A stretch of 41,146 nucleotides of DNA from DASRCB01 sp035653295 (GCA_035653295.1 DASRCB010000204.1:1-41146), one strand, 5' to 3'; counted from the first letter of the stretch, positions 16,113 through 24,323 are shown. Numbers and translations: made by a program. Notes: generated by a model not told the origin, from the sequence alone.

Positions 16113-16535
16113 ATGTCCGCCGCGAACGAGGATGGCCGAACGGTTAACGTCGCTGAACAATGGCAGGCGATTGAACTTCAGCACGAGTTGCTTTTTCGGA
16201 TTGTCGGGCAACTGGAGCGCGCCGTCCTCGAACGCGGACGTGGAGCATCGACATTCGAACTGCTGAACCACCTCGACGCCTACGTCGTCGTGCATTTCAC
16301 GACGGAAGAGACGTTGATGGCCCACGCGGAATTTCCCGAGCTCGATGCGCACCGCGTGGAGCATGAATCCCTGCGCTTGACAGTTTCCCGGCTGGACACA
16401 GCCATCGCGAAGAACCATCATGCGGAAGCCATGACTTTGGTGCAGGCGATCCGGGACTGGGCCGGGAATCACAGCTCGGGCGCCGACATCAGACTGGCCG
16501 AATATTTACGCCGACGCTATGGATTAACGGCCTGA
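16113..16535 (+). CDS. Bacteriohemerythrin
   Basis: A 140-residue single-domain oxygen-binding protein with a carboxylate-bridged di-iron site. The ligand pattern is complete: His in 'LQHELLFRIV', H-x3-E in 'VVHFTTEETL', H-x3-H in 'DAHRVEHESL', and H...D in 'NHSSGADIRLAEYL'. ATG 16113 is preceded by AGGTGA four bases upstream; the open frame upstream of it has no homology. The 3' end overlaps the convergent chemoreceptor gene by 12 bp. In other bacteria such proteins store or deliver oxygen or act in oxygen sensing. The neighbour with a heme motif suggests the latter context. Confidence 0.9.
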   Translation: MSAANEDGRTVNVAEQWQAIELQHELLFRIVGQLERAVLERGRGASTFELLNHLDAYVVVHFTTEETLMAHAEFPELDAHRVEHESLRLTVSRLDTAIAKNHHAEAMTLVQAIRDWAGNHSSGADIRLAEYLRRRYGLTA

Positions 16536-18059
16536 TGCACCGCCGAACGAGGAGCCGGCGCCGGACGACACCAGCCCGTTTAGATGTTCCACGACACCAC
16601 GCAATGCCGTGGACTCGGTATTCATGTTGTCACCGGCAGCCGCGGTTTCCTCCGCACTGGCGGCGGTCTTCTGCGTCACCTGCTCCATCCGCACGAGGGC
16701 ATTACCGATCTCCTGCATCGCCTGCGCCTGCTGCCTGCTGCCGTTGTGCATCTCCTCCGCCAGGGCGTTAACGGTATTGGTGGCGGCGGTGATCGATTGC
16801 ATTCCGGCGGTGAGCCGCTGAAGGCGTGTTTTTCCTTCAGTCGCGCGCGCGACCGAGGCCCCGATGAGTTCTTCGGTATCCTGAGCAGCCTGCGCGCAGC
16901 GCTGAGCGAGGCTCCGGACCTCTCCGGCCACAACCGCAAACCCCAGACCCGCCTCTCCGGCGCGAGCAGCCTCTACCGCTGCATTCAGCGCCAGCAGATT
17001 GGTCTGAAAAGCGATGTCGTGGATCACACGAATGATTTTGGAGATGCTCGCGCTGGAGCGGTCGATCTCCTCCATCGCCGCCGCCGTCCGCTCCAGAGCG
17101 GCATTCGTCTCTCCAACGTGGGTGCGGATTTCGCCGATGGCGGCGGCGACCTGCTGCGCGCCGCCGGCCTGCTGCCGAGCGGTGGCGTTGACCTCCTCAC
17201 TCGACGCCGAGGTCTGCTCGATCGCCGCGGCCTGTTCCGAAGCGCCCTGAGCCAGCGACCGACCGGCGGAGCCTACGGCTTCGGCATTCTCGGTGAGGCA
17301 CATGGAGCGCCCGGTCAGATCGGCAACTACGTGCATCAGAATTCGACTCGTCCGCCGGATGACGATAAACACCGCGGCGCCGCAGACCAGCCCGAGACAG
17401 ACCAGACCAGCCATGGTCCACTTCACGCGTTTCGAGGTTCTATCCGCACTGGCCCGCGATGCCGCAATCACCGTCTGCTCATCCTTGTCGAGTGCGACCG
17501 CCGCGGCGGTTACACGGTCCAGCACGGCCTGCATATCGCTGGTAACGAGGCCGTGTGCACCGGCGAAATCCCTCCTGCCGGCTAATTGGAGGAACTCATC
17601 GAACAGCCCGCGCCAGGTGGCGATACCTTCTTCGATTACTTTGAGGTTTTTCCGGCCGGATGCGGTGTGGACAATCGCTTCGACCGCTTGCGCGTCATGA
17701 GCCGCCTTGTCCGCCAGAACGGCGAAACTGCGACGGCGATCGTCCGGCGCGCCGAACTGGTGGCACATCGAGCAGTCACCGAGCGCTTCCGTGCCCGCGC
17801 CGGTTCTGGCGCCGTCGGTACTGAGCACGCTGGTTACCACGTACGCGAACTGTGTGGCCGTCGATTCCGCCTTCATTTGCATCAAATCGGAGTCGATGTC
17901 GCCCAGCAACTGCGCTGCGCGGACATCTTCATCAAAGGAAGCGTTCAGCAGCTCGGTAAGCGCGGCCATCCCCCGCAGGGCGGTGGCGCTGCAAATGCAA
18001 AGGACGATGCAAAGCACCCCGAAACAGACGGTCAGTTTAGCGCTCATGCTCAGGCGCAT
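16524..18059 (-). CDS. Methyl-accepting chemotaxis protein with periplasmic c-type heme motif
   Basis: A 511-residue chemoreceptor. TM1 spans about residues 8-30, and a helical periplasmic region of the four-helix-bundle type about 31-210. TM2 is about 212-235, and the cytoplasmic signalling coiled coil runs from about 265 to the end. The hairpin tip 'DIAFQTNLLALNAAVEAARAGEAGLGFAVVAGEVRSLAQR' (348-387) is unmistakable. Within the periplasmic part, C96-x-x-C99-H100 (bases 17774-17760) is a c-type heme attachment motif, pointing to oxygen, NO or redox sensing as in Desulfovibrio DcrA. No clear HAMP domain separates TM2 from the signalling domain. There is no C-terminal NWETF-like tether for methylation enzymes. 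The start ATG 18059 has AGGAG eight bases upstream. Confidence 0.9.
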   Translation of the reverse strand: MRLSMSAKLTVCFGVLCIVLCICSATALRGMAALTELLNASFDEDVRAAQLLGDIDSDLMQMKAESTATQFAYVVTSVLSTDGARTGAGTEALGDCSMCHQFGAPDDRRRSFAVLADKAAHDAQAVEAIVHTASGRKNLKVIEEGIATWRGLFDEFLQLAGRRDFAGAHGLVTSDMQAVLDRVTAAAVALDKDEQTVIAASRASADRTSKRVKWTMAGLVCLGLVCGAAVFIVIRRTSRILMHVVADLTGRSMCLTENAEAVGSAGRSLAQGASEQAAAIEQTSASSEEVNATARQQAGGAQQVAAAIGEIRTHVGETNAALERTAAAMEEIDRSSASISKIIRVIHDIAFQTNLLALNAAVEAARAGEAGLGFAVVAGEVRSLAQRCAQAAQDTEELIGASVARATEGKTRLQRLTAGMQSITAATNTVNALAEEMHNGSRQQAQAMQEIGNALVRMEQVTQKTAASAEETAAAGDNMNTESTALRGVVEHLNGLVSSGAGSSFGGASGR

Positions 18060-18213
18060 TGATTAGGCTCCTGGATATCTCATCGGCGTTATCCAAAGAA
18101 CTTTAGGCGCGGCGCGTTTGCCGCATCCCTTGTTAGCGTCGGGGCCCCGATTCCCCAGGCGGCGGAACGAGCCCATCGACGCGCAATACGCGCCCGGCCC
18201 GTTTCTCGGTCCG

Positions 18214-19560
18214 CTATTTGCCGATGCAGAAGGTGGAAAAAATACGGTTCAGGATATCGTCCGCCGTGGTCGCACCGGTGATGGCGTCAATGGGGCGGAG
18301 CGCGGCATACAGATCGAGCAGCAGCATCTCGTGCGGGATCCCGAACTCAACCGCGCGTTCTGCATTGCGCAGCGCTTCGAGCGACTCCCCCAGCAGGTTC
18401 TCGTGGCGCAAACTGGTGATGAAACCGGTTTCCTGAACGCCGCCCGGAGCGACGGCCGCAATGATGGCGCGGCGCAGGTCTTCGATGCCATCGCCGGTCA
18501 GGGCCGAGACCCGGAGGTGCGGGTCGGGAGCGGCCACCCGTGAAGGCAGATCGCACTTGTTCACGGCGACCAGCAGCTGGCCCTGCGTGCGCGCCCGGTC
18601 GAGGATCGCTGAGTCGTCCGCGCCCATCGGCGCGGACCCATCGATGATCACCACCGTGACATCGGCCTCGGCCATCGCTTCGAAGGTGCGCTCGATGCCG
18701 AGGCGTTCCACCAGGTCCTCGCCGGTGCGAATACCCGCGGTGTCCACCAGGCGGACGGGGATGCCGTCGATCTCGGCGGTTTCCGACACCAAATCGCGTG
18801 TGGTGCCGGGGATGTCGGTTACGATGGCGCGATCCTGCGCCAGCAGAGCGTTGAATACGCTGCTCTTACCCACGTTGGGGCGGCCCACGATCGCCAGCGA
18901 GATGCCGTCGTGCACGATGCGGCCGTATCGAAAAGAACCGGCCAACTTCTCAACACAGGCGATCACCGCGCCCAGTCTGGTAAGGATCTGTTGGGGAGTG
19001 GCGACGCTGACGTCGTCTTCGGCGAAATCGATGCCGGCCTCCAGCAGCGCGATCAGTTCCAGCAATTGCTCCTTCACCGGGCGAATGCGGCGGGACACGG
19101 AGCCTTCCGCCTGCTGGGCCGCCACTCGCGCCTGGTACAGCGTGGTGGAGTCGATCAGATCGCGGATTGCTTCCGCCTGGGGCAGATCGAGTCTCCCGTT
19201 CAGAAATGCGCGCATCGTGAACTCGCCGGGTTCGGCGAGCCGCGCTCTATAGGACACGGCGCGCTCGAGACAGAACCGCAGCACCACGGGCGAACCGTGG
19301 CAGGAGATCTCGATCACGTCCTCGGCGGTGTAGGAGTGGGGCGCCTCGAAGAACGTGACGACAACCCGATCCACCACAGCGCCGTTCTCGTCGATCAGTT
19401 CCGCCAGCGTCGCGCGTCGCGGCGCCCATTCGTGAGTCGCAGAGAATCGCAGGAGTTGCCCGGCGATGCGGCGGGCGTCAGGACCGGACAATCGCACCAC
19501 GCCGATTCCGGAACGAGCAATCGGCGTGGAAATGGCTGCGATAGTGTCGCGAAGCTGCAT
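18214..19560 (-). CDS. mnmE: tRNA-modifying GTPase MnmE
   Basis: Acts with MnmG to add the cmnm5/nm5 group to U34 of certain tRNAs. The 448-residue protein has the N-terminal formyl-THF-binding domain ('DTIAAISTPIARSGIGVVRLSG', residues 5-26), a G domain with G1 'GRPNVGKSS' (226-234) and G2/G3 'DIPGTTRD...VDTAGIR', and the invariant C-terminal CIGK with Cys445. It is the last gene of the rpmH-rnpA-yidD-yidC-jag-mnmE order found in many bacteria. The 35-bp gap to jag contains a GGCC-TTC-GGCC hairpin just before the start. Confidence 0.96.
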   Translation of the reverse strand: MQLRDTIAAISTPIARSGIGVVRLSGPDARRIAGQLLRFSATHEWAPRRATLAELIDENGAVVDRVVVTFFEAPHSYTAEDVIEISCHGSPVVLRFCLERAVSYRARLAEPGEFTMRAFLNGRLDLPQAEAIRDLIDSTTLYQARVAAQQAEGSVSRRIRPVKEQLLELIALLEAGIDFAEDDVSVATPQQILTRLGAVIACVEKLAGSFRYGRIVHDGISLAIVGRPNVGKSSVFNALLAQDRAIVTDIPGTTRDLVSETAEIDGIPVRLVDTAGIRTGEDLVERLGIERTFEAMAEADVTVVIIDGSAPMGADDSAILDRARTQGQLLVAVNKCDLPSRVAAPDPHLRVSALTGDGIEDLRRAIIAAVAPGGVQETGFITSLRHENLLGESLEALRNAERAVEFGIPHEMLLLDLYAALRPIDAITGATTADDILNRIFSTFCIGK

Positions 19561-19595
19561 TCGCGCGCAGGCCGAAGGCCGGCTCTGCAGAACCT

Positions 19596-20249
19596 CTAGG
19601 GCCGGCGCCGCGGGGGTCCCGACCGCCGCCGATCGCGATCCCGTCCGTCCCGGCCATCCCTCCGCGGCGGGCCGCCTCCACGCCGTTCGCGATCGCCGCC
19701 CTCGCCTCGCGGTGGACCCAATGGTCGTATGATTGGCTCCGGGACGGTAGTCATCTCTGCGGGCATGACCACCACCTGCCGATGCGGTCCCGCGCCGGTG
19801 CTCTCACTGCGGATGCCGGTCTCGTTGCGCAGACTGAGGTGGATGATCCGCCGCTCCCGCGAGCTCATCGGATTGAAGTGGAACGGCACGCGCGTGCGCT
19901 TCACCTTTTCCGCCGCGGTGATCGCGCTCAGCCGCAGCTCCTCGATGCGTAGCACGCGGTAATCATTGGCGTCGAAACATATCCGGGAATGGTCCTCCGC
20001 CGGGACGCGCAGCATCTCCATGGCAAGGTGCTCCAGCGCCAGCAGCAGCTCAGCCTTATTGGCCAGCAGCAGGTCCGTATCGGCGCCGCTGAAGCGCACC
20101 ACGATGTCGGGATCCTCGAAATCGGGGTGGGTGTGCTCGCCGGCGGCGAGTTCGAACGAGAGTGAGAGGTGTGCATCGCGCAGGATCGTCTCGAGAAAGC
20201 CGCGCAGCCGGGGCGTCACGTCAGCGACGTTGTACTTTTTCGCGTCCAC
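19596..20249 (-). CDS. jag: Jag/KhpB-type RNA-binding protein with KH and R3H domains
   Basis: An RNA-binding protein usually encoded next to yidC. A KH-like region covers about residues 10-95 ('VRFSGADTDLLLANKAELLLALEHLAMEML'), followed by an R3H domain ('MSSRERRIIHLSLRNETGIRSES...RQVVVMPA'). The last 35 or so residues are almost only Arg, Gly, Pro and Asp, a disordered basic RG-rich tail. The N-terminal Jag-N domain of Firmicutes proteins is absent. The start is uncertain: GTG 20249 lacks a Shine-Dalgarno site, while CTG 20261 would overlap the yidC stop as CTGA and add four residues. A much longer upstream frame is an artefact of reading through yidC. Confidence 0.82.
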   Translation of the reverse strand: MDAKKYNVADVTPRLRGFLETILRDAHLSLSFELAAGEHTHPDFEDPDIVVRFSGADTDLLLANKAELLLALEHLAMEMLRVPAEDHSRICFDANDYRVLRIEELRLSAITAAEKVKRTRVPFHFNPMSSRERRIIHLSLRNETGIRSESTGAGPHRQVVVMPAEMTTVPEPIIRPLGPPRGEGGDRERRGGGPPRRDGRDGRDRDRRRSGPPRRRP

Positions 20250-20257
20250 AGAAATGA

Positions 20258-21973
20258 TCAGGACCTGACTTTCTTTCGGGCCACTGGCGCCGGGGCCGGC
20301 GGTGGCGCCGGCGGCGGCGACATACGGTTCATCGCGTACTGCTGTGCGATGCCCACCAGATTGCCGACCAACCAATATAATACGAGTCCGCTCTGGTAGT
20401 AGTAGAAAAAGAAGCCAAAGGCCAGTGGCATGAACATCATCATGCGCTGCTGCGCCGGGTCGGCCGATGGATTCGGCGTCATGCGCTGCAGGATGAACTG
20501 AGTCACCACCATGATGGTCGGCAGGATGCGGATCGGCAGGTGCTCCGGCTGCGACAGATCCGTCACCCACAGCCAGTGCGCGCCCCGAAGCTGAATGGAG
20601 ACGCTGAGCACGCGGTACATCGCGTACACCAGCGGCAGCTGCACCAGCATCGGCAGGCAACCACCGGTGGGATTCACGCCTTCCTTCTTGTAGAGGTCCA
20701 TGACCTCCTGGTTCTGCTCCGCTTTTCGCGGATCGCGCAGCCCAACGTTCTTGTACTTCTCGTTGATTGCCTTGATTTTCGGCTGCAGCGCCTGCATTCT
20801 GCGCGCCGATTTCAGGCTGGAGAAACGCGCCGGAAGCAGAAGCAGGTTGATTACGACCGTGACCAGCACGATAGCCCAGCCGTAATTGCGCGTGAAATGC
20901 TCGTTGGTCCAGTTCAGAGCCACGAACAGCGGCCTGGCGATGAACCAGAACCATCCCCAGTCGATTAGCTGTTTCAGCTTGGGATCGACAGCATCGAGAA
21001 TGTTGACATCCTTGGGTCCCACGAACGCCGCAAACCGGTTGACCGGATCCCCTCCCACCGCCACGCCGACCCATGCCTCCGGCTTATTGTCGGCGCCCGC
21101 GACGTTATCCGCCAGAGTGTCCGCTTCCAGCGATCCCTCCTGTTTCGGAAGGAACACAGCAGCGAAGTAGGTGTCCTCCAGGCCGGCGAAGGAGAAATCC
21201 CCGTGCGCCGCCAGCGGACCCTTTTTCGCGTCCTTGGCCGATTTCACATTCAGCTTGTTATCGGCAACGTCGAAGTACACCGCATGCTGCGTGCTCGATG
21301 CATTGTGCACGCTCAGATCGCCGAAACCGCCGCGCCACGTCAGCCGATGCGGCAGCGGTTTCCCGTCCTGCTGCGCTTCGGAAACGATCTGCGACAAATA
21401 GCTGTCCTTCGCGAACTGGAACGACTTGCGGAAATGCGCCTTGCCGTCGGAGTACTCGAAATCGATGCCGAGGCCATCGGGACTCTGTTTGGCCGCGAAC
21501 AGGACTTTATTGGGATCGGTAGACGGCGCGTGCTCGAACTCGAATTCGAACGGATCTCCGACCTTCGCCGCGGTCTGCATGTTGACCAGCTCGAGCGGCT
21601 TCCCTGCTTCATCGCGATACTTCTTCAGCAGCCAGCTCTGAACCACGGCGCCGCGATTGGAAAAGCGTATCTCGAACAGGTCGGTGCTGATGGTATAGGT
21701 CTGTTCGGCCGTCGCCGAGATCTGTGCCGCTGGCGTGCTCGAGGCGGCCGCTGCAGCGTTGGCCGGCGCCGCGGCCGGCGTGGGCGCGGGCGGCACCGTC
21801 GCAGCTGTCGCCGGTTTTGGGTTCCGGGCTTTCTGCGTCGGCCCAGGCGCTACCGGCTTGTAGATGTAAGGAGTCAGGAACAGGACCAGGATCACCAGCA
21901 GGCACGCGATCAGAACGCGCGCCTCCATGGGAAACTCCTTGCCCGGACCAGTGCTGTTTTGGGGATCTGCCAT
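20258..21973 (-). CDS. yidC: Membrane protein insertase YidC
   Basis: Inserts and folds inner-membrane proteins, alone or with SecYEG. The 571-residue product has TM1 (about 17-38), an Ala/Pro-rich linker, a large periplasmic beta domain (about 90-345) and the conserved C-terminal five-TM core, with 'NYGWAIVLVTVVINLLLLP', 'GCLPMLVQLPLVYAMYRVL' and 'MMMFMPLAFGFFFYYYQSGLVLYWLVGNLVG'. The end is basic (RKKVRS), as expected for ribosome contact. ATG 21973 is used here. ATG 21928 (residue 16) has a better GGAG site and would still keep TM1. It lies 13 bp after yidD. Confidence 0.95.
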   Translation of the reverse strand: MADPQNSTGPGKEFPMEARVLIACLLVILVLFLTPYIYKPVAPGPTQKARNPKPATAATVPPAPTPAAAPANAAAAASSTPAAQISATAEQTYTISTDLFEIRFSNRGAVVQSWLLKKYRDEAGKPLELVNMQTAAKVGDPFEFEFEHAPSTDPNKVLFAAKQSPDGLGIDFEYSDGKAHFRKSFQFAKDSYLSQIVSEAQQDGKPLPHRLTWRGGFGDLSVHNASSTQHAVYFDVADNKLNVKSAKDAKKGPLAAHGDFSFAGLEDTYFAAVFLPKQEGSLEADTLADNVAGADNKPEAWVGVAVGGDPVNRFAAFVGPKDVNILDAVDPKLKQLIDWGWFWFIARPLFVALNWTNEHFTRNYGWAIVLVTVVINLLLLPARFSSLKSARRMQALQPKIKAINEKYKNVGLRDPRKAEQNQEVMDLYKKEGVNPTGGCLPMLVQLPLVYAMYRVLSVSIQLRGAHWLWVTDLSQPEHLPIRILPTIMVVTQFILQRMTPNPSADPAQQRMMMFMPLAFGFFFYYYQSGLVLYWLVGNLVGIAQQYAMNRMSPPPAPPPAPAPVARKKVRS

Positions 21974-21986
21974 TCGAATCTCGATA

Positions 21987-22208
21987 TCAGGGGTGGCGCT
22001 GCGGCACGGGGTCCACGCCGCCGGGGTGGAATGGGTGGCAGCGCAGCAGGCGCGCCAGGCCCAGGCCTGTCCCGCGAAGCACGCCGAAGCGATCCACGGC
22101 TTCCATCATGTACTCCGAGCAGGTGGGGTGGAACCGGCAGGCCGACGGCAGCAGCGGCGAAACCCACCGCTTGTACAGCCGGAGCGCGCCGATGATTATC
22201 TGCCGCAT
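21987..22208 (-). CDS. yidD: Membrane protein insertion efficiency factor YidD
   Basis: A 73-residue protein starting MRQIIIGALRLYKRWVSPLLP, an amphipathic N-terminal helix, followed by the family motif 'SACRFHPTCSEYMMEAVDRFG' and 'RLLRCHPFHPGGVDPVP'. It is always found between rnpA and yidC. The ATG at 22208 lies inside the end of rnpA (13-bp overlap). A longer in-frame upstream extension is only rnpA sequence in another frame. Confidence 0.95.
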   Translation of the reverse strand: MRQIIIGALRLYKRWVSPLLPSACRFHPTCSEYMMEAVDRFGVLRGTGLGLARLLRCHPFHPGGVDPVPQRHP

Positions 22209-22573
22209 CGTTGAATCAGACGATCCACTTCCCGCCGTAGTTCGTCCGGCCCCGCTTCCAGCAGCGACCGCCGCGGGTTCAGCACGATGTCCCACTGCGG
22301 GGCGATGTCAGCCAGCCGCAGACGAACCTGCTCCCGAAGCCGGCGTTTGGCGCGGTTGCGGCGAACGGCGATTCCGAACGCCCGCGGGACCGTGAATCCG
22401 ATACGCGGCCCCTCGCCCTGTTCGCGCGCCTGAGAAAGCAGGAAAGCAGCGAAAAACGGGCCGCTGAAGCGCTGCCCATGCTCATAGACCCGTCGAAAAT
22501 CCGTGGAGCGGAGAATCCGCGCACTCTTCGGGAACCGGAAACTATTTGGCGTTGCGGACGGCTCTCTCGTCAC
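22196..22573 (-). CDS. rnpA: Ribonuclease P protein component
   Basis: The protein subunit of RNase P, which trims 5' leaders of pre-tRNAs. The 125-residue product has 'FRFPKSARILRSTDFRRVYEHG', 'RIGFTVPRAFGIAVRRNRAKRRLREQVR' (the RNR signature) and a helical C-terminus. The only plausible start is GTG 22573, which lies inside rpmH, so the two genes overlap by 32 bp in different frames. Confidence 0.95.
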   Translation of the reverse strand: MTREPSATPNSFRFPKSARILRSTDFRRVYEHGQRFSGPFFAAFLLSQAREQGEGPRIGFTVPRAFGIAVRRNRAKRRLREQVRLRLADIAPQWDIVLNPRRSLLEAGPDELRREVDRLIQRCGR

Positions 22574-22709
22574 TCACCGTGAGCTTGTGACGGCCCTTGG
22601 CGCGGCGCCGGGAAAGCACGGCCCGGCCATTTTTCGTCTCCATGCGGACCCGGAACCCGTGAGTTTTGGCCCGCTTACGGTTGTTTGGCTGAAATGTACG
22701 TTTCGGCAT
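22542..22709 (-). CDS. rpmH: Ribosomal protein L34
   Basis: A 55-residue, very basic protein starting MPKRTFQPNNRKRAKTHGFR and containing 'RAVLSRRRAKGRHKLTV', which is diagnostic of L34. It has a C-terminal extension (SDERAVRNAK) beyond the usual end, and this extension is the part that overlaps rnpA. It is the first gene of the rpmH-rnpA-yidD-yidC cluster and follows a strong promoter by about 85 bases. Confidence 0.97.
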   Translation of the reverse strand: MPKRTFQPNNRKRAKTHGFRVRMETKNGRAVLSRRRAKGRHKLTVSDERAVRNAK

Positions 22710-22793
22710 TGTGTTGCTTTCGGGGTTCCGCAGCGGTCAGAGGTCGCACGGGTACACACTCCCGTCGTAAAGGTCGACCGGGAACCTTCATTC

Positions 22794-22823
22794 AGTATAG
22801 GGGTGCGGCGGGAAGGGTGTCAA
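22794..22823 (-). promoter_or_regulatory. Strong sigma-70-type promoter for the rpmH-rnpA-yidD-yidC cluster
   Basis: Minus-strand TTGACA (22823-22818), an 18-base spacer and TATACT (22799-22794) form a near-consensus promoter. Transcription should start near 22787, giving a leader of about 78 bases before the L34 ATG. The -35 lies just beyond the stop codon of the upstream membrane protein gene. Confidence 0.7.
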
Positions 22824-22828
22824 ACCCT

Positions 22829-23263
22829 TTACTTCCCGGCTTCCAGCGCTTCCAGCTCTTTCCAGATGTCGTCGCCGTGCGCTTCCCAGTCGGGCGTCCC
22901 CGAGCCGGTGATCTGCTCTTCGGGCACCTTCAGTGTCCCGTGTCCGTACACGCAGATGTACTCCATCCGCGGCCGGCCGATCAGCAGCGAGTTCGGCCAG
23001 GAGCCGGCGCTCACCGGCATGCGCAGCTTGCGGAGGCAGGTGCGGCAGCGATAGCGCTGGTCGCGGATGATCAGGTACAGCACCCCCGAACACAGCAGTG
23101 AGAACACCATCATCACCGTCGTGTAACCCAGATCGTGCGCGAACGGCTCGCCGTAGATCGGAAATGGCGGGCGTGGCCAGGCAGTCCGGATCCCGCTCTC
23201 GATACCGTAGAGGACAGCTCCGGCAATCGCCAGCTTGGCCAGCAGATAACCCCAGTACCTCAT
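22829..23263 (-). CDS. Two-TM protein with C-terminal zinc-ribbon-like region, function unknown
   Basis: The 144-residue protein has two hydrophobic segments (about 5-21 and 46-66), followed by a soluble tail with Cys-x2-Cys in 'YRCRTCLRKLRMP' (near 73-76). The tail also has 'YICVYGHGTLKVPEE' (near 102-116) and ends in an acidic helix 'DDIWKELEALEAGK'. The spacing CxxC...C...H suggests a small metal site. I recall similar proteins in acidobacterial genomes annotated only as hypothetical. It lies immediately upstream of the rpmH promoter on the same strand. No function is proposed. Confidence 0.65.
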   Translation of the reverse strand: MRYWGYLLAKLAIAGAVLYGIESGIRTAWPRPPFPIYGEPFAHDLGYTTVMMVFSLLCSGVLYLIIRDQRYRCRTCLRKLRMPVSAGSWPNSLLIGRPRMEYICVYGHGTLKVPEEQITGSGTPDWEAHGDDIWKELEALEAGK

Positions 23264-23411
23264 CGTCTTGTTGGATTCTCCCGCCTGCGCCGGAGTTCCC
23301 GAAAACCCCCTCCGGTACCTGATCGACAGTGGCCCTCGCCGGGTTTACGGCTCCTGTGCGCTTCAATGACGGAAAGCGTACAGAACCCGTTAGCTCACGC
23401 TTATCTACGAG

Positions 23412-24323
23412 CTACTTGCGAACCAGGTTCCGGGCAATGAACAGAAGGTTGGCGGGCCGCTCCGCCAGCCGCCGCATGAAGTACGGATACCACGCGTCCC
23501 CATACGGCACATACAGCCGGAGCCGATACCCTTCCGCCACCAGCTGCCGCTGCAGGTCCCGCCGGATACCGTACAGCATCTGGAACTCAAACCTGTCGGC
23601 CGCGTATCCCTGCTTCCGCACATGCTCCAGTGTTCGTCCTATCATCGCCTCGTCGTGCGTTGCGATGGCTGGGCAACGGCCATGGTCGAGCAGCACTTCC
23701 ATCAACTTAACGAAGCTGCCATCCACGTCGCGCTTCTTTGGCCAGGCGATGGTATGCGGCTCGCGATACGCGCCCTTCACCAGACGTACCGGAATGCCGC
23801 GCTCGTTCAGGTGGTGAACGTCAGCCTCGGTGCGATACAGATAGGCCTGGACCACCGCGCGCACGCACCCATACCGCTCGTGCATGGCGCCCACGATAGC
23901 CAGGGTGCGATCGACGTATTCGCTGGCTTCCATGTCGATCTCGACGCCGCTCCCGCCCTCCTTCGCCCGCCTCGCGATCGCGCCGCAGTTCTCGATGCAC
24001 ACGCCTTCGCCCAGATCGAGACCGAGTTGCGTCAGTTTCACGGATACCGTCGCCGGTAATCCAAGCCGCGCGATGCCGTCCAGCGCCGCCGTGTAGGAAT
24101 CGCGGGATGTGCGCGATTCCTCGATGGAGGACACGTTCTCGCCCAGGTGGTCGAGGGTGGCTGTGATCCCTTCCGCCTTCAGGCGCGCACAGACCGCCAG
24201 CTCTTCTTCGAGCGTCCGCCCGGCGATGAAGCGGCGCGTCAGCGACTGCGAGAAGGACGAGTTCTGAACCCAGCGGCGAAGCCAGTTCTGGCGCGAGAGG
24301 AAAAGCAGCGCGGTGCGCAGCAT
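23412..24323 (-). CDS. Proline dehydrogenase, monofunctional
   Basis: Oxidises proline to pyrroline-5-carboxylate with FAD, passing electrons to the respiratory chain. The 303-residue TIM-barrel protein has 'ATLDHLGENV', 'VSVKLTQLGLD', 'IDMEASEYVDRTL', 'VRLVKGAYREP', 'PAIATHDE', 'FEFQMLYGIRRD' and 'RLYVPYGDAWYPYFMRRLAERPAN', the usual ordered motifs. The ATG at 24323 (MLRTALLFLSRQNW) fits family N-termini; an in-frame TTG at 24359 would add 12 residues. No P5C dehydrogenase domain is fused or adjacent. Confidence 0.93.
   Translation of the reverse strand: MLRTALLFLSRQNWLRRWVQNSSFSQSLTRRFIAGRTLEEELAVCARLKAEGITATLDHLGENVSSIEESRTSRDSYTAALDGIARLGLPATVSVKLTQLGLDLGEGVCIENCGAIARRAKEGGSGVEIDMEASEYVDRTLAIVGAMHERYGCVRAVVQAYLYRTEADVHHLNERGIPVRLVKGAYREPHTIAWPKKRDVDGSFVKLMEVLLDHGRCPAIATHDEAMIGRTLEHVRKQGYAADRFEFQMLYGIRRDLQRQLVAEGYRLRLYVPYGDAWYPYFMRRLAERPANLLFIARNLVRK

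Noticed and set aside
20250..21074. Upstream extension of the jag frame through yidC
   Set aside because: The extension is out-of-frame yidC sequence. KH-domain homology begins only after the yidC stop.
22788..23366. A 192-codon minus-strand frame overlapping the two-TM protein
   Set aside because: It is another frame of the same DNA. The 22829-23263 frame has hydrophobic helices and cysteine motifs, while this one is Arg/Gly-rich with none.
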